Below the pieces are notes generated by a model. The model saw only the letters and a list, made by a program, of their open reading frames with translations, had not been told where the DNA came from and did not search any database. Below are positions 60,929-64,000 of a stretch of DNA of 64,000 nucleotides, piece after piece. Positions within the stretch are counted from its first letter, which is position 1. Each line of letters begins with the position of its first letter. The stretch is from Chryseomicrobium excrementi. GTDB taxonomy: Bacteria; Bacillota; Bacilli; Bacillales_A; Planococcaceae. The translations under genes were made by a program, and so were the position numbers. The stretch lies in contig NZ_PCGR01000004.1 of NCBI RefSeq assembly GCF_002798305.1, forward strand, positions 186,001-250,000. The letters run 5' to 3'.

Positions 60929-61594
60929 CTATTCTGATTTTTCGTCACCTGTAATCCAGTCTTCAAGACCTTGATAGCCAGACTTGATTTTGAACCATAA
61001 CCAATCAAAGACACGGTCGATTTCTTCGATTTCCCCTGTGACAACAGCGGTCGAAGCAAGAGGTTCATTGTTGCCAATCTCTTTTTCATTCAGTATCTGA
61101 CCATTGATCACGGTTAAATTGCCTTCAATGGCTCCATCTACGCGAATATCTCCGTTACGGACCATGAAGTCTCCTTGAATCACTTCGCCTTCAGGAACAA
61201 TGACTGTATCTCCTTCGACGATAATATTGTCTGCTTTTGTAAACGCGAACTGTTGATCATCTGAGAAGTTCCCAAAGAACATGGCACTCATGAAGACTAA
61301 GAACACGGCAGCAGCAGTCACTATAGGATAACGGCGGAACCAGCTTTGCGGACCAGCCGTTACATTTCGTTTTGGTAACGACGCCATAATGTTAGCTGTC
61401 AAATCAGGTGGTGCTGTGACAGGTTGGGCACTCTTCATGAAAGCCACAACGTCACTTAGTTCGTGCATATGTGCTTGACATGCCTCACAGCTCTTGAGAT
61501 GGTTCTTCAGCTCTTGTTCCTGCTCTGGCTGAATGTCTCCATCTAGATAGGCATGCATGAATTCAATATAGTTCTCGTGGCATGCACCCATCAT
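60929..61594 (-). CDS. rsiW: anti-sigma-W factor
   Basis: 221 residues. Zinc anti-sigma motif HLKSCEACQAH (His 32, Cys 36, Cys 39), one helix (about 90-108), then an extracellular tail that includes the PRDG-like repeats of beta-helix strands (VPEGEVIQGDFMVRNGDIRV), unusual in the canonical RsiW. Releases SigW after regulated proteolysis. Overlaps sigW by four bases. Confidence 0.9.
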   Translation of the reverse strand: MMGACHENYIEFMHAYLDGDIQPEQEQELKNHLKSCEACQAHMHELSDVVAFMKSAQPVTAPPDLTANIMASLPKRNVTAGPQSWFRRYPIVTAAAVFLVFMSAMFFGNFSDDQQFAFTKADNIIVEGDTVIVPEGEVIQGDFMVRNGDIRVDGAIEGNLTVINGQILNEKEIGNNEPLASTAVVTGEIEEIDRVFDWLWFKIKSGYQGLEDWITGDEKSE

Positions 61595-62181
61595 CGTTTC
61601 CCTCCTACCTCCGTAACCGGGAGCTGACTCATCTGTTTGCGGAGCGCTTCCCGCCCTCGGTGGATCCGTGTTTTAACGGTACCGAGTGGGAGATCTAAAA
61701 TTTCACTAATTTCTTGTAATGGCAATTCTTCCATGTACTTCAACACGATGACCGAGCGGTACTTGTCTGGGAGACGGCTGATTTCATACTGGATTCGCTC
61801 CTGCATCTCCATTTTCTCTAGCTGTTCCACAGGCAATTCTTCGCTAGCTGCAATCTGTGAGTACATATCGAGACCATCTGTACCCGGTACTTGGGCATCT
61901 AAATGATAGTCTGGTTTCTTTTTACGTATTCGATCGATACAAAGATTCGTTGCAATGCGAAAAATCCAAGTAGAAAATTTTCGCTTTTGATCAAATGAAT
62001 GCAAATTGATGAATGCACGTAAAAAAGCTTCTTGGGTGATATCTTCGGCTTCGTGTTTGTTGCCAAGCATACGATAACACACTTGATACAAGCGCGCTTG
62101 GTACAAATCGACGATTTCTGTATAGGCATCTTGGTTTCCGTTCAATACTTGCTTAATTCTCTTGTTGACGATTGCATCCAT
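61591..62181 (-). CDS. sigW: ECF sigma factor SigW
   Basis: 196 residues. Sigma-2 (AEDITQEAFLRAFINLHSFD, FSTWIFRIATNLCIDRIRKKKPDY) and sigma-4 (YRSVIVLKYMEELPLQEISEIL, TVKTRIHRGREAL). These motifs, the RsiW partner and the downstream cdaA-ybbR-glmM genes identify sigma-W, which answers to cell-envelope stress. Confidence 0.95.
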   Translation of the reverse strand: MDAIVNKRIKQVLNGNQDAYTEIVDLYQARLYQVCYRMLGNKHEAEDITQEAFLRAFINLHSFDQKRKFSTWIFRIATNLCIDRIRKKKPDYHLDAQVPGTDGLDMYSQIAASEELPVEQLEKMEMQERIQYEISRLPDKYRSVIVLKYMEELPLQEISEILDLPLGTVKTRIHRGREALRKQMSQLPVTEVGGKR

Positions 62182-62217
62182 GCTCTATTTCCCCTCCGCC
62201 TCTGCGGTTCTATAATC

Positions 62218-62246
62218 TATACGGTCTTAGGTATCGTAAGGTTTCA
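62218..62246 (-). promoter_or_regulatory. sigma-W autoregulatory promoter
   Basis: TGAAAC, 17 bases, CGTATA on the minus strand, the consensus sigma-W promoter, 37 bases before the sigW start. Confidence 0.85.
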
Positions 62247-62317
62247 CTTTTTTTCTCTCTTTTTAGTATAACAAATTTTAGGAGCTTTCAGGAGGACAAA
62301 TTATTCATCCTACATAT

Positions 62318-62351
62318 GAAAAAAGTCCCCTTCTGATTAGAAGAGGACTTT
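62318..62351 (-). terminator. terminator after arginase gene
   Basis: AAAGTCCTCTTCT pairs with AGAAGGGGACTTT on the minus strand, then TTTTT. Confidence 0.88.
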
Positions 62352-62358
62352 GAATCTA

Positions 62359-63264
62359 TTAGACTAAGCTTTCCCCGAACAGTGAACCCATTAAGGCTAC
62401 TGCTACGTCAGCTGTTTTATTCTTTTCATCTAAAATCGGGTTCACTTCAACGAACTCTGCAGAAGTAATCAGATTTGAAGAAGCTAGCATCTCCATCGCC
62501 AAGTGACTTTCGCGGTAGCTGATTCCACCTGGTACTGGTGTCCCAACCCCTGGTGTGTACAGTGGATCTAATCCGTCTAGATCTAATGACAAGTGAACGC
62601 CATCGACTTCGCGGTCACGTAAGTACCACATCGCTTGGTTCATCACCTCAGTCATCCCTAATTTATCGATTTCGTGCATCGTAAACACTTTGACGCCCTT
62701 TTCTTTAATCAAGTCGCGCTCGCCTGGATCTACCGAACGAGCACCAATGATAACGATGTTCTCTGGTTTCACTTTTGGAGCATAGCCGTGAATGTTTACA
62801 AGTTTGTCATGACCAAGACCCATGCTTACTGCAAGAGGCATTCCGTGGATGTTTCCTGATGGTGACGTCTCTTCTGTGTTCATATCTGCGTGTGCATCGT
62901 ACCAAATGACACCAAGGTTCTCATAGTTCTTAGCAAGTCCTGCAAGTGTTCCAATAGCGATACTGTGGTCGCCTCCAAGCACTAGCGGGAATCGTTTGTT
63001 TGAAAGGACTTCGCTCACTTTATCTGCAAGCTTTGTGCTTGTTTCGATGACTTCCGGTAAATTGCGAAGCTTTGTATTTGTCTCATCACCAGTAGCTGTC
63101 TGATCGATTGCAATATCGCCTTCATCTTTTACTTCATGACCTAACGCTTCAAGACGTTGGATGGCGCCTGCATAACGCATTGCACTTGGTCCCATATCCA
63201 CACCGCGACGATTTTGACCAAAATCCATAGGTACACCAATAATTGACATCTCTAATTTATTCAT
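62359..63264 (-). CDS. rocF: arginase
   Basis: 301 residues from the ATG behind GGAGG. Manganese ligands visible in GGDHSIAIGT (His 100), DAHADMN (Asp 123, His 125, Asp 127) and SLDLDGLDP (two Asp). It hydrolyses arginine to ornithine and urea. Own terminator; it lies directly upstream of sigW. Confidence 0.95.
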   Translation of the reverse strand: MNKLEMSIIGVPMDFGQNRRGVDMGPSAMRYAGAIQRLEALGHEVKDEGDIAIDQTATGDETNTKLRNLPEVIETSTKLADKVSEVLSNKRFPLVLGGDHSIAIGTLAGLAKNYENLGVIWYDAHADMNTEETSPSGNIHGMPLAVSMGLGHDKLVNIHGYAPKVKPENIVIIGARSVDPGERDLIKEKGVKVFTMHEIDKLGMTEVMNQAMWYLRDREVDGVHLSLDLDGLDPLYTPGVGTPVPGGISYRESHLAMEMLASSNLITSAEFVEVNPILDEKNKTADVAVALMGSLFGESLV

Positions 63265-63334
63265 GATTTTATGCCTCCTCAATTCGTTATGTCTATTGTA
63301 ACTGCTTACATAACGATGGCTCAACCGCGCAAAA

Positions 63335-63910
63335 TCACGTATATTTATTCATCATTTCAATCAGCTTTTCTTTCGCTTCTGGCCATTCCGAATCAATCAT
63401 GGAATAGAGATACGTATTCCGTGGTTTCCCTGTGCTCCGAACCTTCTCGTTTCGTAGATACCCCTCTTTGACAAAACCAATTCTTTCAATAGCCCGCTGT
63501 GAAGCTGCGTTCTCTGCATCAGTTCGTATCTGGACTCGTACAAGGTTCAGTTCTTCAAATGCGTAGGACAAGAGAAGAAACTTGCAGGTTGTATTGATAT
63601 GCGTTCTTTGCGCAGAGGTGGCGTAAATCGTGGCACCGATTTCCGCGGAACGATGCTGTTTGTCGATATCATATAAGCGAGTCGTTCCTACGAGTTGCTG
63701 TGATCTTTCATCGACGACTCCAAAAATCAGCATGTCTCCATGCGTCTGCATTCGATTTATGGCATATTGGAGCCATCCTACGAGCTGTTCTTTGCGTTCT
63801 ACTCGGGTTAGCATGTGTGCGTACACTTCGGGCTCAAACGTCTCCCAAAGTACGTGGATATCTGTTTGAACTAAGGGCCGCAATGTTACCCCATTATTCT
63901 GCAAGTTCAT
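63335..63910 (-). CDS. RimJ/RimL-like N-acetyltransferase
   Basis: 191 residues. Opens VTLRPLVQTDIHVLWETFEPEVY, has IGATIYATSAQRTHINTTCKFLLLSYAFE where motif A lies, and ends ASQRAIERIGFVKEGYLRNEKV. Typical of the Rim-type GNAT branch, which acetylates N-termini or small molecules. Downstream of a tRNA gene. Confidence 0.87.
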   Translation of the reverse strand: MNLQNNGVTLRPLVQTDIHVLWETFEPEVYAHMLTRVERKEQLVGWLQYAINRMQTHGDMLIFGVVDERSQQLVGTTRLYDIDKQHRSAEIGATIYATSAQRTHINTTCKFLLLSYAFEELNLVRVQIRTDAENAASQRAIERIGFVKEGYLRNEKVRSTGKPRNTYLYSMIDSEWPEAKEKLIEMMNKYT

Positions 63911-63929
63911 CTTCTTTCCCTCCTATACA

Positions 63930-63968
63930 AAAAAACACCCACTTCTTATATACATAAGAAACGAGTGC
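63930..63968 (-). terminator. terminator after tRNA
   Basis: CACTCGTTTCTTAT pairs with ATAAGAAGTGGGTG on the minus strand, then TTTTTTT. Confidence 0.88.
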
Positions 63969-63974
63969 TTGTTA

Positions 63975-64000
63975 TGGAGCCTAGCGGGATCGAACCGCTG
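63975..64000 (-). tRNA. tRNA 3' half, probably tRNA-Ala
   Basis: Minus strand: T-arm AGCGGTTCGATCCCGCT, then AGGCTCC and discriminator A, ending before TAACAAG, so no CCA is encoded. The 3' strand implies a GGAGCCT 5' end, the pattern of Bacillus tRNA-Ala. The anticodon is outside the window. Confidence 0.75.

Noticed and set aside
1-64000. Prophage, transposase, toxin-antitoxin or phage-defence island
   Set aside because: No transposase, integrase, capsid, restriction or antitoxin motif was found in any of the frames; the NERD gene is the only nuclease-like protein.

Overview
The window is chromosomal DNA from a low- to moderate-GC Gram-positive bacterium of the order Bacillales. The evidence is the sigW-rsiW, cdaA-ybbR-glmM-glmS neighbourhood with a glmS ribozyme, an FMN riboswitch, an isoleucine T-box, AGGAGG-type ribosome binding sites throughout and lipoproteins with Bacillus-type lipoboxes. 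Arginase beside sigW suits the Bacillus cereus or Planococcaceae branches; Planococcaceae is my best guess, but it is inference. I see no rRNA, insertion sequence, prophage or CRISPR array.

Layout. 1-9.9 kb holds two paralogous ECF sigma/anti-sigma pairs that share the same kind of promoter, separated by a lipoprotein, a DUF2207 protein, a Cache-GGDEF cyclase and a DUF697 GTPase. 10-16.5 kb is a dense set of very small membrane proteins with DinB, Nudix, esterase, GNAT and methyltransferase genes; several of these small genes fall below 35 codons and two are broken by single stop codons. 16.5-23.1 kb carries an ABC exporter with an unusual LytTR regulator, then a 2-HCT carboxylate carrier with its two-component system and a cre site. 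23.1-25.5 kb is a riboflavin operon under an FMN riboswitch in which ribD is only a remnant and the RibA half of RibBA is absent. 25.5-32.2 kb is mixed accessory genes.

32.3-41.4 kb has the T-box and a long IleRS, small enzymes, a Lsa-like ABC-F protein behind what looks like a leader-peptide attenuator, and a third sigma/anti-sigma pair (DUF4179). 41.4-46 kb is a fourth ECF sigma factor in an operon with a membrane protein and an ABC transporter. 46-53 kb holds lipoproteins (one tandem pair), a broken TPR gene, membrane proteins and a TetR/DsbA-like divergent pair with a palindromic operator. 53-64 kb is the conserved cell-envelope block (glmS, glmM, ybbR, cdaA, rsiW, sigW) and arginase, interrupted between glmM and glmS by a PfpI-family gene and a NERD gene flanked by 21-bp repeat arrays; it ends in a partial tRNA.

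How it fits together. The right end makes glucosamine-6-phosphate and converts it to glucosamine-1-phosphate, makes c-di-AMP and controls the envelope-stress regulon. Five ECF sigma factors in 64 kb show a strong investment in surface sensing. The points most worth following are the decayed riboflavin operon, the anti-sigma factor carrying a catalytically dead signal-peptidase fold, the LytTR regulator fused to a degenerate ABC ATPase, the ABC-F attenuator, and the repeats around the NERD gene.
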